Both the position numbers and the translations under genes were made by a program. DNA of 64,000 nt from Tranzscheliella williamsii. Lineage: Eukaryota; Basidiomycota; Ustilaginomycetes; Ustilaginales; Ustilaginaceae. The stretch spans positions 186,001 through 250,000 of the forward strand of contig JALBYF010000006.1 of the NCBI GenBank assembly GCA_023212725.1, given 5' to 3'. The notes below the pieces were generated by a model. It made no database searches. It was not told where the DNA came from and saw only the letters and a program-made list of their open reading frames with translations. Positions 10,372 through 20,797 of the stretch are shown one piece after another (position 1 is the first letter of the stretch; each line of letters begins with the position of its first letter).

Positions 10372-11251
10372 CTGGAGGATCCCCGCCGGAGCTTGGATCT
10401 GACGCCCATGTCCGCGAACGGAGAAGGCAAGCCGGCTGCGTTTGTCTCTCTGCGACGGCTCGCATGTTGCCGCCACTGCTGACCATTACCAGCGTCGTCC
10501 CCGGGCCCGAACCTCGTTTACTCTCACACTTGCGAGCCGTGACTCGGCCTGTATACATCATCATGCAAAGTGAATTTGATTCCTAGCAGTGAAGAATCTG
10601 ATTCCTAGCAGTGACGACATCGCCACGAAACTTACATTATGCAGCGCAGTCGCCACCAAATACGAAAACTACCAAAGTCTAATCGACTGAGTGTATTCGT
10701 TCATTCTACATGATCTACCGCGCGGGCTTTGACATTCACACGCCTTCACCCAGCAAGTTGCTCCTTTCACAAGACAAGGAAAATGGATCCTATGTACTGG
10801 AACGAAGTACGTTTCGCAGTCAACAAATATCCGTAGCCTGCATGCATGTCCAGAGCCGGTCTTTTTCAATCTAGCTCGAGTGCTAGCGGAGACTACAAGC
10901 TCGGGTTAACCCAATAGAACCGCACCCACCATCAGGTTGTGCGGGGAATACGCTCCCCATTACTTGACAGTGGCCTGCAAACGGATCTTTCGGGAACCGC
11001 CAACTAAGAAATGCGTGCAGCCCATTTGCATTGATAATGCCGTCTCAGTTGGAAGCTTGAGCGGCGGCAGCGGCTACCTGCTGTTACTCCGCATTCACAC
11101 CAGACAGGTCGCCACGCTCAAGGGGCGTCTCGTGCTATCTGGCCCGTAGCGCTCATATAACATCTTCTCTCCCTAACGTGTCGCTTCCAACAGCCCTGCT
11201 TGCCTACCCTCCAACTCCATCCTTCCTCGCCACACGTAGCCGTTTGCAAAG
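10372..11251. other. intergenic region, no gene seen
   Basis: This 880-bp, lower-GC spacer holds a 16-bp direct repeat near its left end (10577-10614). I see no coding-like frame. The right end is the promoter of the monooxygenase gene. A weak CATATAA lies near 11155. Confidence 0.45.
10577..10614. repeat. 16-bp direct repeat, period 22
   Basis: TGATTCCTAGCAGTGA occurs at 10577-10592 and again at 10599-10614, in the 3' flank of the membrane-protein gene. Confidence 0.6.
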
Positions 11252-12715
11252 ATGGGCTCACTCTCGCAGTACGACGACTCCGACGTCCTCGACCTCCTCA
11301 TCATCGGTGCTGGTATCTCTGGCATCAACGCCGCCTACCGGTTGCACGAGGAGAACCCCGAGAAAAAGTACCTGATCCTCGAGGGCCGAGCCAGCCTTGG
11401 CGGTACCTGGGATCTTTTCCAATACCCCGGTATCAGGTCGGATTCCGACTTGCACACGTTCGGCTACGCCTTCAAGGAATGGACCGGCGCTGATATTGCC
11501 GATGGCTCCGAGATCAAAAAGTACCTCAAGAAAGTCTCTGACGAACACGGCATCACGGAGCGCACTCGTTACGAGACCAAGGTGGTGAGCGCCGACTATG
11601 TTACCGAGGAGCGAGCCTGGTATGTCACCGCCACCCACAACGGCCAAGAACAGCACTACCGAACGCGATTCCTCTACAACTGCACTGGCTACTACAACTA
11701 CCATGCCGCTCTGGAAGCCGACATCCCGGGCATCAAGAACTTCAAGGGCAAAGTGGTACATCCGCAGTTCTGGAACGTCACCGAAGACGACTACCGGGGT
11801 AAGCGTGTGGCGGTCATCGGCTCGGGCGCCACCGCCATTACACTGCTCCCCTCCATGGCTGAAGTAGCGAAAGACGTGACTATTGTTCAGCGCTCGCCAA
11901 GCTATATCGTCTCGCTGCACAAGCACGACCCCATTGCCAAGTTTATCCGAGTCTTCCTGCCTCGAAAGGCCGCTGCTTTTATCATCCGACAGAAGAACAT
12001 TCTCCGGATTTACGGCTCGTATCATCTGTTCAGGACCTTCCCTGGCTTTGCTAAGAGGGTCATTGGTACCATGGCCAAGTTCCAGCTGCCCAAGGACATT
12101 CCACTCGACCCGCATTTCAAGCCGAGCTACAACCCATGGGATCAGCGGCTCTGCATCTGCCCTGACGGCGATTTCTACAAGTGTCTCAAGGAGGGTAAGG
12201 GCCACATCGCTACCGGCCACATTGACCAGATCACCAGCAACGAGATCATTCTCAAGAACGGCGAACGCATCCCCGCAGACCTGATTGTCACCGCCACTGG
12301 GCTCAAGATCCAGCTTGGCGGTGGTGTCGAGACGACCGTCGACAAGACGCCCGTCAAGGTGAACGAGCGGTTTGTCTGGAAAGGAGCCATGATCGAGGGG
12401 ATGCCGAACTACGCCATCTCGGTGGGCTACACCAATGCCTCCTGGACGCTGGGCTCGGACTGCACCGCGCAGTTTGTCACGCGTCTGCTCCGACACATGG
12501 ACCAATACCACAAGTCGCATGTCGAGCCCAAGCCCTCGGATCGCAACAAGCTCGAGCCAGCGTCGTTGCTCAACCTCACCTCGACCTACGTCAAGAGGGC
12601 CGAGAAGGACATCCCCAAGGCCGCCACCACCGGGCCCTGGCGCGCGCGTACCAACTACTGGTACGATCTCCTCCAGGCCAAGTACGGCGGCTTCGAAGGC
12701 CTCGTCTTCAAGTAG
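11252..12715 (+). CDS. flavin-containing (Baeyer-Villiger-type) monooxygenase
   Basis: This is an intron-free 487-residue protein. The FAD motif GAGISG is at residues 19-24. The Baeyer-Villiger fingerprint FxGxxxHxxxW is matched exactly by FKGKVVHPQFW (164-174). A second Rossmann motif GSGATA for NADPH begins at about residue 190. Members use FAD, NADPH and O2 to insert oxygen next to a carbonyl, or oxidise N or S centres. The length is on the short side for classical cyclohexanone-type enzymes but fits the EthA-like subgroup. The long minus-strand frame opposite it is a shadow. The substrate is unknown. The neighbouring downstream gene is convergent. Confidence 0.88.
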   Translation: MGSLSQYDDSDVLDLLIIGAGISGINAAYRLHEENPEKKYLILEGRASLGGTWDLFQYPGIRSDSDLHTFGYAFKEWTGADIADGSEIKKYLKKVSDEHGITERTRYETKVVSADYVTEERAWYVTATHNGQEQHYRTRFLYNCTGYYNYHAALEADIPGIKNFKGKVVHPQFWNVTEDDYRGKRVAVIGSGATAITLLPSMAEVAKDVTIVQRSPSYIVSLHKHDPIAKFIRVFLPRKAAAFIIRQKNILRIYGSYHLFRTFPGFAKRVIGTMAKFQLPKDIPLDPHFKPSYNPWDQRLCICPDGDFYKCLKEGKGHIATGHIDQITSNEIILKNGERIPADLIVTATGLKIQLGGGVETTVDKTPVKVNERFVWKGAMIEGMPNYAISVGYTNASWTLGSDCTAQFVTRLLRHMDQYHKSHVEPKPSDRNKLEPASLLNLTSTYVKRAEKDIPKAATTGPWRARTNYWYDLLQAKYGGFEGLVFK

Positions 12716-12990
12716 AGCCGTTCTGTTTCCTGCTTTCGCCGTGGCCTCTGTCTTTTCCTTTTCCTCATACCAGCTGCCAACTCTTGCACTTTCCTCCGCG
12801 CGGATAGAGACGAGGCGCACATTGCCACTCTTTCTCTTACAACCATCTGTCTTGCCCTCGCCCGTGATGTATGTTTAGCTTCCTCTTGCACCTGGATCGA
12901 AACAGTTTGTTGCCCGGGATGGATCTGTATGCGATAGGCTGGGTGTGTGGACGCGGGGCAGTGCGGCGTGCAGGGGAAGCAGAAAGCGCG

Positions 12991-14541
12991 TCAGGAGCGG
13001 GACCAGGCGAGACGGCCGGCGACCCAGGTCTGCTTGACGGCGCCGGTGAGTCTGTCGAGGACGACAAGGTCGGCGTCGGCGCCGGGGCGAAGGAAGCCCT
13101 TGGTATTGTCGAGGCCGAGAAGGGTGGCGGGGTGGGCGGTGGCGCAGGCGGCGGCGGTGTGGAGGGGAATGGAGGCGTACTGTGCCAGGTTGGTGACGCA
13201 GTCGGCGAGGGGCACTCCGCTGCCGGCGAGCGTGTCGGTGCCGTGGAGGGTGAGCCGGTTGCCCTGCTTTGCGATGTCCTGGTTGGGGCGCCACGGGTAG
13301 ATGCCGTCTGGCTTGGCGGGGTCCATCCATGGCATGGCTGTGGGGGAGAAGCACGGTCAGCACACGAACCTCAGCCGCGGACAGGCACAGTACTCACCAT
13401 CCGACACCAGCACGCATCCGGCCGGGTGTGCCGAGTAGGCCATGCGCACCGAGCACGGGTGGCTGTGGAACCCATCGGCGATCAGCCCATAGTACGGCCG
13501 CGCCCTCCGCTCGCGTGGCCGCGCCACGCCGTTCGCCGCGTCCTTGGTGGAAACGCCGGCGGCGACGAGATCGTGCGTCGAGTCGCCCAGCAGGCCGATT
13601 ACACCCGGGTCGCGGTGGTTGAAGCTGCCCATGGCGTTGAAGAGATGCGTGATGAAGCTCGCTCCGCTCTCCTTGGCTGCCAGCGCCGTGTCGATTCCGG
13701 AGGCGGTATGGCCGAGCGAGACGGTCACGCCGCGCGCCACCAGCCCGGGAATCGCTGGCAGGATGCCGTCCACCTCGGGCGCCAGCGTCAGCAGCTTCAC
13801 CGCTGGCGCTGGCATGTCGAGCCCGTGTGGCCCGGCGCCGTACACCTCCTCCAACGCTGCGATGCCGCCATCGGCCGCGCGGATAAGCGACGAGCAGTGG
13901 GCGCCCTTCTTGTGCGGCGAGAGGAACGGCCCTTCGCAGTGGTATCCTAGCGAGGACGCCTGGCCCGGCCGCGACCGCGGCGCCAGCAAGGGAAGAATCT
14001 GGCACAGGCACAAGCACGCAGGCGAGAGGGGGTCGGTAAGCCGACTCTACGCATGCGAAGCGGCCAGCAGCTGCGTACTCACCTTGCGGTATGCTTCGGC
14101 CTTCTGGGTGATAATGGTCGGGACAAAACTGGTTACCCCTGTCTCTAGGATGCGCTGGGCGAAGGTGTCGAGCCGCGCAAGGTAGTCGGCAGCTGCGCTT
14201 GTACTGCCAGACGAAGCAGACGAGTCGTCGAACTCGGAAAAGTCGATTCCATAACCGCCGTTGACCTGCACATCGATAAAGCCGGGCACGAGAAAGTCGC
14301 CCTCCAGATCGATACTCTGAGTGAAGGCGGCCTTGCCATCGAAGAATGCATGCTGTCCGTCGACGATCTTGCCCGAGACCGGGTCAACGTGCAGCGAATA
14401 TGTCGTGATGTCGCGGGGAAGCGACCCGTCAGGCAGGAGCGCTTGGCAGTTGGTAAATCGAAGCAGCTCGTTCGAGCCCAGCATTGTTGATGTGGCATGG
14501 GCGGCCTCTGCCGTAGTTTTGCTTGCTGCAACGGACGGCAT
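12991..14541 (-). CDS. DAC1: N-acetylglucosamine-6-phosphate deacetylase
   Basis: Minus-strand exons are 14541-14083, 13998-13398 and 13337-12991, coding 468 residues. Both introns are GT-AG and restore frame. The enzyme removes acetate from GlcNAc-6-P to give GlcN-6-P, the second step of GlcNAc catabolism. Family signatures appear in order: FLVPGFIDVQVNGGYGIDFS, YHCEGPFLSPHKKGAH (metal-binding Glu at about residue 175), SLGHTAS, THLFNAMGSFNHRDPG, IADGFHSHP and VSDAM (split by intron 2). The last is the catalytic Asp block. The upstream bases to 14550 are in frame but begin with TTG, so the ATG at 14541 is chosen. It opens the GlcNAc cluster and is divergent from the GIG1 homologue. Confidence 0.93.
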
Positions 14542-14928
14542 ACTTTTCAAGCGTCTTTCTCGGCGTCAGAAGGAGTCACTGCTCGATATCAGCAATGCCA
14601 AACGGCGACGCATCCAACTTTCAGTCGAGAGCATCGTTCTTTTATTAAAGCGCACTGGGTAGCCTAAGCCGAGCACGGTCACCAGACCGGAGCTCCGGCC
14701 GGCGAAGAGAGCCAAATCGGAGGCATGGCCTTCAAGCCTGGGCAGGAGCAAACGGTGTGTTATCAGCAGGCAGAGAGACTGGCAGAGGTGGAGGGCCGAC
14801 CGCGGGAGCAGCAGCAGGATTCACCGCGACTGATTGCGCAGTCGGCAGCCTTCACCGACGCACCTCGGTCGGGCTCGGACCGACAAGCGCGCGCCAGTGG
14901 CAGGATTGAAATTCGTTACCTGACAGTT

Positions 14929-14976
14929 TGAGAGCTCCAAATTGAGGCATCATGAGAGCTCCAAATCAAGGCGTCA
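14929..14976. repeat. 24-bp tandem direct repeat (two copies)
   Basis: Copies at 14929-14952 and 14953-14976 match at 21 of 24 positions and share the core TGAGAGCTCCAAAT. They lie in the DAC1/GIG1 divergent promoter. Confidence 0.7.
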
Positions 14977-15304
14977 GGGCCAGACTGCCATGGCCAGGCT
15001 CTTTTTGCCGATGGGAACGTTGTCGGCGACCTAGTTGTATGCTCTATTGGCCGCTTCTCCTACTGCCTTCTGGAACCACTGCCGCATTGAAGGCCGTTTG
15101 TAATGACCGCTACCAAGGCTGTCGGCTTAAGCCGTCTACATAGTGAGAGTAGTGTGGGCATCACCAATCTGCCTGGATTAGTATGGAATGTGCAAGGCGC
15201 AAGCGCACTTCGGGAGCGCCGATGATGGTACAGAGGAATCTCCCACCGAGCAACAAGGTTATGCGCATTTTCGGTCATCACGATAAGCGTTGCAACGTGT
15301 CCAG

Positions 15305-15340
15305 GCTCTGGCACACTCCCGCGCTCTGGCACACTCCCAC
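15305..15340. repeat. 18-bp tandem direct repeat (two copies)
   Basis: Copies at 15305-15322 and 15323-15340 differ at one base and share GCTCTGGCACACTCCC. They lie about 310 bp upstream of the GIG1 start. Confidence 0.7.
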
Positions 15341-15652
15341 GTTCGGTGCAAGCAGGCCGCATCCGTACCGATGCAAGCCGTCAGTTGGCCGTCACGGCTA
15401 GCCTCGCAGTTTTTGTTGCGCCGGTAGAGCTCCAGCGTTGCTTCCAATTGCACTACTTGGCACTGCCTGTCTCGTCCCCTTGCTCTGTCACCACCACCAA
15501 AGCTAGCTAGCTCTACTTTAGTTTAACTACACCAAACCGGCTTGCGCTTAGATCTTGCCCAAAATCGCCTACATCGACAAGTTTCTGCTGTTCGGCCAGA
15601 GTCCGTTTGCCAGCTTTAACCCTCAGCCAACGTAGAGCGCACCACTGCGGCG

Positions 15653-16547
15653 ATGCTGGCGTCCACAGAAACCTCTTGCTCGGTCCTACGCGAGCCAGGC
15701 CAAGGCCAGCTCCTCCTCCGCGGTGCCAAGGACGGCGAGCTCGGTGCTCACTCTGGGCCTGCGACAAGCGCGCTACGAGCGCCTCTCTTTACCTGGGAGG
15801 ACCTCTGCGGGATAGTAGGTGAGTGCATGCATGTTGCAGATGGCATCTCGCCGCACGTCGAAAGGCGCACTGCTGACTTGGATGTTCCTGTTCGGCGCGC
15901 AAGGCAGTGGCAATTTACAAAAACTGTCGCGGCATCCGGCCGACCTGGAAGAGTACTTTGCGTGGATGGACGAGATCAAGCAGACGTATGGGTCGGTGCA
16001 AGCGTATCTGCTTGCGGAGAAGTTGACGGCGGCGCAGCTTGTCCGTGCCGCATCTTCGCGTGCGGCGGGGGTGGATGGAGCGCGGTGCTTCCAGGCGTGG
16101 TTCGCGCCGGGGCGGGAATGCGAGGTGCTGGTGAACGACTGGCCGTACTCGGTGCCGGCGGATGTGACGCACTTTGTGGTGTGGTCCTGCGTGCCGGTAC
16201 TGGATGCGGCGCTGGTGGCAACGGCGCCCGCCGACGTGGCTGAGGTTGCCTGGCGGCTCATCGCCAAGCGCGGCCTCTGCGGGACGCTCGTGCGCGGCGC
16301 ACTGCGCGTTCCCAGCATCGACGACCACTTGCACCACCTCCCCGCCCTCCGCCCCGCCGTCGCCGCCCCCCACATCCAAGCCGCCCTCGCCTCCACCCTC
16401 CGCGACGCCACCACCCACCTCGTCCGCTTCATCGCACACAACTGGGACCTCGCCACCACCGACGCCGTCTTCTTCGCCAACCCGCCCAGCCTCCAGTCCG
16501 TCCCCGCACTCGCCCACTTCCACGTCCTTGTCAAGCACCACACGTAG
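15653..16547 (+). CDS. GIG1: DUF3605 protein, homologue of GlcNAc-induced protein GIG1
   Basis: Exons 15653-15818 and 15904-16547 give 269 residues. Splicing joins LFTWEDLCGIV to GSGNLQKLSRHPADLEEY. The block LFTWEDL...LSRHP..LEEYFAWMDEIK followed by YGSVQAYLLAEKL is the hallmark start of the DUF3605 family, as I recall it. The middle has the family-typical NDWPYSVPADVTHFVVWSC, and the C-terminus has FFANPPSLQSVPALAHFHVL. Candida albicans GIG1, induced by GlcNAc and linked to nikkomycin sensitivity, belongs to this family. The biochemical role is unknown. Position between deacetylase and GlcNAc kinase genes supports a role in GlcNAc metabolism. The codon third position switches sharply from G to C along the second exon. 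Confidence 0.8.
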
Positions 16548-16862
16548 CCCTCTCCCACCTTCCACTTTAGATAGTAGACACTCGACACCTGTAACTAGAA
16601 GACCCAGTCCCGACATGTAGCCATATCGACATAGCATCTGCGTCAGCACAAACGGAGAGCCGCGGACCTGTGAGCGAGCCGAGCACGGGCGCACATGCAC
16701 ACGGTGCCAGGAGAAGGTCCTATGTGAGGGTTGCATGTGATTGTCCGCGCTTTGGGTAATATGCAGGGAACGGGGAGCAGGCGACGATGCTGGCTTGGGG
16801 ATCCGTGGCAAAAGTCCGGAGCATGCAGGGGCAAGGTGGATGGGGAGGCGAGGGAGGGGATG
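16548..16862. other. convergent intergenic spacer
   Basis: This spacer holds the 3' flanks of the GIG1 homologue (plus strand) and the GlcNAc kinase (minus strand). I see nothing else in it. Confidence 0.5.
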
Positions 16863-18176
16863 TCAGAGCGGGACGGAAGTGCCAAGAAAGCGCTGGGCCA
16901 GGTAGGCGAGCGCTTCGTGGGCAGGGCTCTTGACGACGTGGATGTTCTTAAAGTCGTCCCTGCCCTGGGCATTCCACATGGTGTGGAGGAGGTCGAGAAA
17001 CTTGGCGTTGGACCAGAGACCGCCGCCGAGGACGAGGGTGGATGCGGCGGGCCGGACCAGCTCGGCGGGACGGCAGAGCTTCGAGATGGATGCGATGCAG
17101 TCGGCGACGGCCTCATTGAGGAGCTGATCCGCGAGCTCCTTTCCACTCCGTCCGGCGTCCTCAAATGCGTAGTCAAAGACGACGCGTGTGGTCTCCGCCA
17201 GCCAGCGCTTGCGTGCGTCCTCGGCATGGAAAAAGTTGCCGCCCTTGGCACATACCCGGTCCTGGTATGCCGCATAGATGAGTTCGATTGGCGTTGTGAC
17301 GCCGAGCGTGCGACAGACAGCGTCCTCGAAATCGGTTAAAGGAAGCGCTGTGAACTGACGCTCCTCCTCACGCGCGAGCATCAGCTGGATGGTAGACAGG
17401 CCAATCGACCAGCCGCTACCACGGTCGCCGAGCAGATAGCCCCATCCGCCTGTCTTGCTGACCGTGGCTAGGCCAGGCAAATCTTCATTCTCTCCTGCTG
17501 ATGGCGGTGCCGCATCGGCGGTCAACGCGGTGGCGGATGAATCAAGAGGGGCAGTGCGGCGAAAGGCGAAGCCGGCGCTCCCGGTTCCTGCTATCAGACA
17601 GACGCAGGACGGTGTAGACGGGTCTCGAAGCATCGGCGCAGACAGCAGCACGGCATCGTTTGTGATCCAAATGCACGTGTTGTCGTCTGCGAGATGATAT
17701 TCTTGCAGGACTTGTGATAGCTGGTGACGGTAGCTGCTGATGACGGCGGACGAAGAAAGACCCGCCGAGCCTATCCAGATAGCCTTGACCCTCGGGCGTG
17801 AGACAGGGGCTGAAGTAGAACAGGATGCAGTGGCGACAGGATATCCATCGGCAGACGAGATGTCGTTTTCCGAGACCGAGAGCGGTGGTGTCGTGACGCC
17901 CTCTGTTTCGCCGGCGTCGATCAGTTCAAAGAAAGTAGCAAAGCCGGCGGATATCAAAGCGTCCCTGACGGCTCTGAGGATGACATGGCTTGCAGCCTCT
18001 AGCCCCAACGTCGCGCAGTTCCCGCAGCCGGCCTGACCGGTGTAGGTCATCTTGGAGCCCACCGCCGCAGCCACGGCCAGGGTCTTGGTGCCCCCCGCAT
18101 CGACACAAAGCACGACATCGCTGCAAGTGTCGGAGAGCGGTAGCTGCGACGAGGATGCCTCGCTAGCGACGGGCAT
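16863..18176 (-). CDS. NAGK: N-acetylglucosamine kinase, BadF/BadG ATPase family (NAGK-like)
   Basis: The 437-residue protein starts at the ATG at 18176, just before the phosphate-binding block LCVDAGGTKTLAVAAA. The open frame runs 145 codons further upstream, but that part is low-complexity and has no family similarity. Further landmarks are GQAGCGNC, the ATP-site LIAGTGSAGFAF, GGWGYLLGDRGSGWSIG and LGGGLWSNAKF, in the order seen in animal NAGK. It would phosphorylate GlcNAc to GlcNAc-6-P, the substrate of the adjacent deacetylase. Extra Ser/Ala-rich loops explain the length (animal NAGK is about 345). Ascomycete GlcNAc clusters use a hexokinase-fold kinase instead, so a BadF-fold kinase here is notable. 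It is divergent from the deaminase gene. Confidence 0.88.
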   Translation of the reverse strand: MPVASEASSSQLPLSDTCSDVVLCVDAGGTKTLAVAAAVGSKMTYTGQAGCGNCATLGLEAASHVILRAVRDALISAGFATFFELIDAGETEGVTTPPLSVSENDISSADGYPVATASCSTSAPVSRPRVKAIWIGSAGLSSSAVISSYRHQLSQVLQEYHLADDNTCIWITNDAVLLSAPMLRDPSTPSCVCLIAGTGSAGFAFRRTAPLDSSATALTADAAPPSAGENEDLPGLATVSKTGGWGYLLGDRGSGWSIGLSTIQLMLAREEERQFTALPLTDFEDAVCRTLGVTTPIELIYAAYQDRVCAKGGNFFHAEDARKRWLAETTRVVFDYAFEDAGRSGKELADQLLNEAVADCIASISKLCRPAELVRPAASTLVLGGGLWSNAKFLDLLHTMWNAQGRDDFKNIHVVKSPAHEALAYLAQRFLGTSVPL

Positions 18177-18964
18177 GCTGTCCGTAAGAGCAAAGCCTAT
18201 AACTCTCTGAATGGGATACCGTTGCGAAACTGCGCGACGTGGATCGGAGTATGACCAGGATGTTGAGCAAGAGTATTTGAGCGAGCGCGAGACAAAGAAA
18301 GAGACAGGCACGACGACGAGGGCGCAGGAGAGGTGACCAGATGAAGCGCCGTGGGAGGAAGGAAGCGAGCGGATGGTAGAAGACAAGGACGGGTGATATA
18401 CCGGACGCTGAAGCGAACGGGAAGGATCGTCCTTCGTGGGGATCGGCTGCCTGTGTTGCTGGGAAGGGGAGGGGCCGAGCGGTCCGAGGGCACAAGCAAG
18501 GGCAGCTCTGCGAGGAATGCAGACGAATAGAAGCGGAGGATGGCTACCACTGCTGGGACGGACGGCTGCCGCTGACCACGCTTGGATGCACCGTAGGCGG
18601 TGAGATAGCACGAGCTAGGTGGTCGGAATGGGACGCAGTGAGAAGGGCCAGAGCCGCAAAGTAGGTGTGTTCGGAGAGGCCGAGCCAGCGAGATGGAAGC
18701 GAAAGCTAAGATGGGCGAGCTTGCGATTCGGCGATCGGAGCGATGTAGCCAACTCTATCGGTTGCAAGTGCGAATCACCGCGATAGCAATACTATCTAAC
18801 CGCGACTGTGACTGGAACTGCGCAGTGTGGAGCGTTGCGTTTGCTCGCCGTTCCTTTCCAGTGGGGTTTTCCAAAGCCGGCCAAAAGGGACCGACCGGCG
18901 CCTTGGCTTGTTTTTCGAGAGGGAATTGCATATACTGCTTTGGCCACCGCAGCCATCCATGATT

Positions 18965-19012
18965 GATTGCGATTGTGATTGCGATTGTGATTGTGATTGT
19001 GATTGTGATTGT
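18965..19012 (+). repeat. hexanucleotide microsatellite (GATTGT/GATTGC), eight units
   Basis: Eight contiguous GATTG(T/C) units: the first and third read GATTGC and the others GATTGT. They contain several copies of ATTGTGATTGT, the 11-mer found in other divergent promoters of the window. Confidence 0.85.
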
Positions 19013-19556
19013 AATGCCCCAGCCACAGTGCCGCCGTTCATGTTTGCCACAATGCATGCTGCAACTGGCCGGGGCCGACAACGGCCAATTCGACTTGCAT
19101 AATCGGCCCTTCCTTTCGCCAACATGCAATACGGAGCGGCTACAGCTAACTACAGTCCAGTCAGAGGAGACTCCAAATTGGTCTGCTGTTTTTGTTTTCG
19201 TGCTCAACTTCGGGGCGACACCGAGGCTTCAAGCTGTAATCCTCAATCGATTGTGATTATTTAGCCTCCATCTCGCCTTTTTCGGCGGTGGATGCTTGGG
19301 GCATCGGTCCGAGCGCGCCGAGATACACTCAAGCCGGTGGATCGGTGGACCGGGTATCTGCATCCACACCGCACTTCATGGCTGCTTCTGGCTCCATCCT
19401 TGCCTGCCCCAGGTTCGCTGCAACCTTCGAGATGCGGGTCTAGCCTGGCAGTAGGCTCAATGTGCTGATCTGTCCGCGTACCGCATCCCTGCGCGCAGTA
19501 TTTCGACGCTTGCCATGAATCGCATTGAACTGCCTCTATGTCCGCTACAATCCCTG

Positions 19557-19562
19557 TATAAG
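19557..19562 (+). promoter_or_regulatory. TATA-like element of NAG1
   Basis: TATAAG lies about 115 bp upstream of the NAG1 ATG at 19678. Confidence 0.4.
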
Positions 19563-19677
19563 AGCCGTGTAGCGGTGGACAGGGCGCAGTCTTGCGCCGT
19601 CCACCCTCCGGTCAGCATCCTTTCCTAGTTCACGCCAGACACTTCGCTTTACCTGCCTACGAAGTCCTTGCTCAGCT

Positions 19678-20640
19678 ATGCGATACATTATTCGAGACGA
19701 CAAGACGGCGGTTGGAGACTACGTAAGTGCGCCAGACAGCTATGTACGCGAGTGATGGAAGCTGAGCTAGCGTCCATCTCGATGCTTTGCAAGGTAGGTG
19801 GGTGAATATGTCGCAAAGCGCATCAATGCGCACTTCGAGGTGACCGATCGGCCGTTTGTGCTGGGGTGCCCCACCGGCTCGTCTCCCATGGATACCTACA
19901 AAAAGTTGATCCAGATCCACAAGGAAGGACGAGTGTCGTTCAAGAACGTGGTCACCTTCAACATGGACGAGTATGTGGGCCTGCCCAAGTCGCATCCCGA
20001 GTCGTACCACTCGTTTATGTGGAACAACTTTTTCAGCCACGTCGATGTCCAGCCTCAGAATGTGCACATTCTGAACGGCAACGCGCCGGATCTGGTGGCT
20101 GAGTGCCAGGCGTACGAGGCCAAGATCCAGGCGGTGGGCGGGATCGACTTGTTCATGGCGGGTGTTGGGTCGGATGGGCACATTGCGTTTAACGAGCCGG
20201 GGTCGTCGCTGGCGTCGCGGACGCGGATCAAGACGCTGGCCTACGACACGGTGCTGGACAACTCGCGCTTCTTCGGCAACGACCCGCTCAAGGTGCCGCG
20301 CATGGCGCTGACCGTGGGCGTGCAGACGGTCATGGACGCGCGTGAGATTCTGGTCATCATCGTAGGCCAGCACAAGTCGCACGCGCTCGCCAAGTGTGTC
20401 GAGGAGGGCGTCAACCACATGAACACCGTCTCCTGCATCCAGCTCCACCCCAACGCCCTGCTCGTCTCCGACGACGACGCCACCGCCGAGCTCAGAGTCC
20501 GCACCGTCCGCTACTTCAAGGGCATCGAGCGCGCCCAGGACGAGATCGAACGCCTCTACGGCCTCCACGGTCACAAAAAGAGCCCCTCCAGCGGCGGCAG
20601 CCCGCTCCTCAACGGCGCCTTTAACGGCAGCGCAAACTAG
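19678..20640 (+). CDS. NAG1: glucosamine-6-phosphate deaminase
   Basis: Exon 1 (19678-19722) codes only [15 protein letters not shown]. Exon 2 (19798-20640) continues [10 protein letters not shown], giving 295 residues. The enzyme converts GlcN-6-P to fructose-6-P and ammonia, feeding GlcNAc carbon into glycolysis. Family landmarks are [13 protein letters not shown] (phosphate binding), [11 protein letters not shown] with the catalytic Asp, [20 protein letters not shown] with the active-site loop and His, and [14 protein letters not shown]. The length is normal for eukaryotic NagB/GNPDA. The C-terminal tail is Ser/Gly-rich. Codons in the middle favour G at the third position and those at the end favour C (see findings). 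Confidence 0.95.
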
Positions 20641-20797
20641 CCCACTCGTATTTTGTTTTCTGTAAATAGACCCCTGCGAGCCTTTTTCCACCTTCCCCTC
20701 AGCTGTGAGTGGCTTGCTCCACTGTACTGTGCTATGCAGTCTATGTATCCAAGCGTGGGGCAGGGCAGAGAACGATATTCGTGTTTCTGGGCAGTAG

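Larger units (their letters stand above)
14542..15652. promoter_or_regulatory. divergent promoter region between DAC1 and GIG1 homologues
   Basis: No gene is seen in this 1.1-kb spacer. It holds a perfect 12-bp palindrome CCGGAGCTCCGG at 14687-14698, with CGG/CCG triplets as used by Zn2Cys6 proteins, plus two tandem direct repeats (listed separately). It presumably carries shared GlcNAc-responsive elements. That role is inference from gene layout. Confidence 0.5.
18177..19677. promoter_or_regulatory. divergent promoter region between NAGK and NAG1
   Basis: This 1.5-kb spacer has no supportable gene. It contains a GATTGT hexanucleotide array (18965-19012), a related CGATTGTGATTAT at 19248-19260, and a TATA-like element at 19557. 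It likely drives both divergent genes. Confidence 0.5.

Noticed and set aside
11258..12820. 520-codon minus-strand ORF opposite the monooxygenase
   Set aside because: The plus-strand frame has all FMO/BVMO motifs. The antisense frame has none and is open because of GC-rich codon use.
18177..18611. 145-codon N-terminal extension of the GlcNAc kinase
   Set aside because: In frame but low complexity and without family similarity. The kinase family starts near the ATG at 18176.
18965..19012. Possible CRISPR or telomere-like array
   Set aside because: Units are contiguous hexamers without spacers and unlike the fungal TTAGGG telomere repeat. It is a plain microsatellite.
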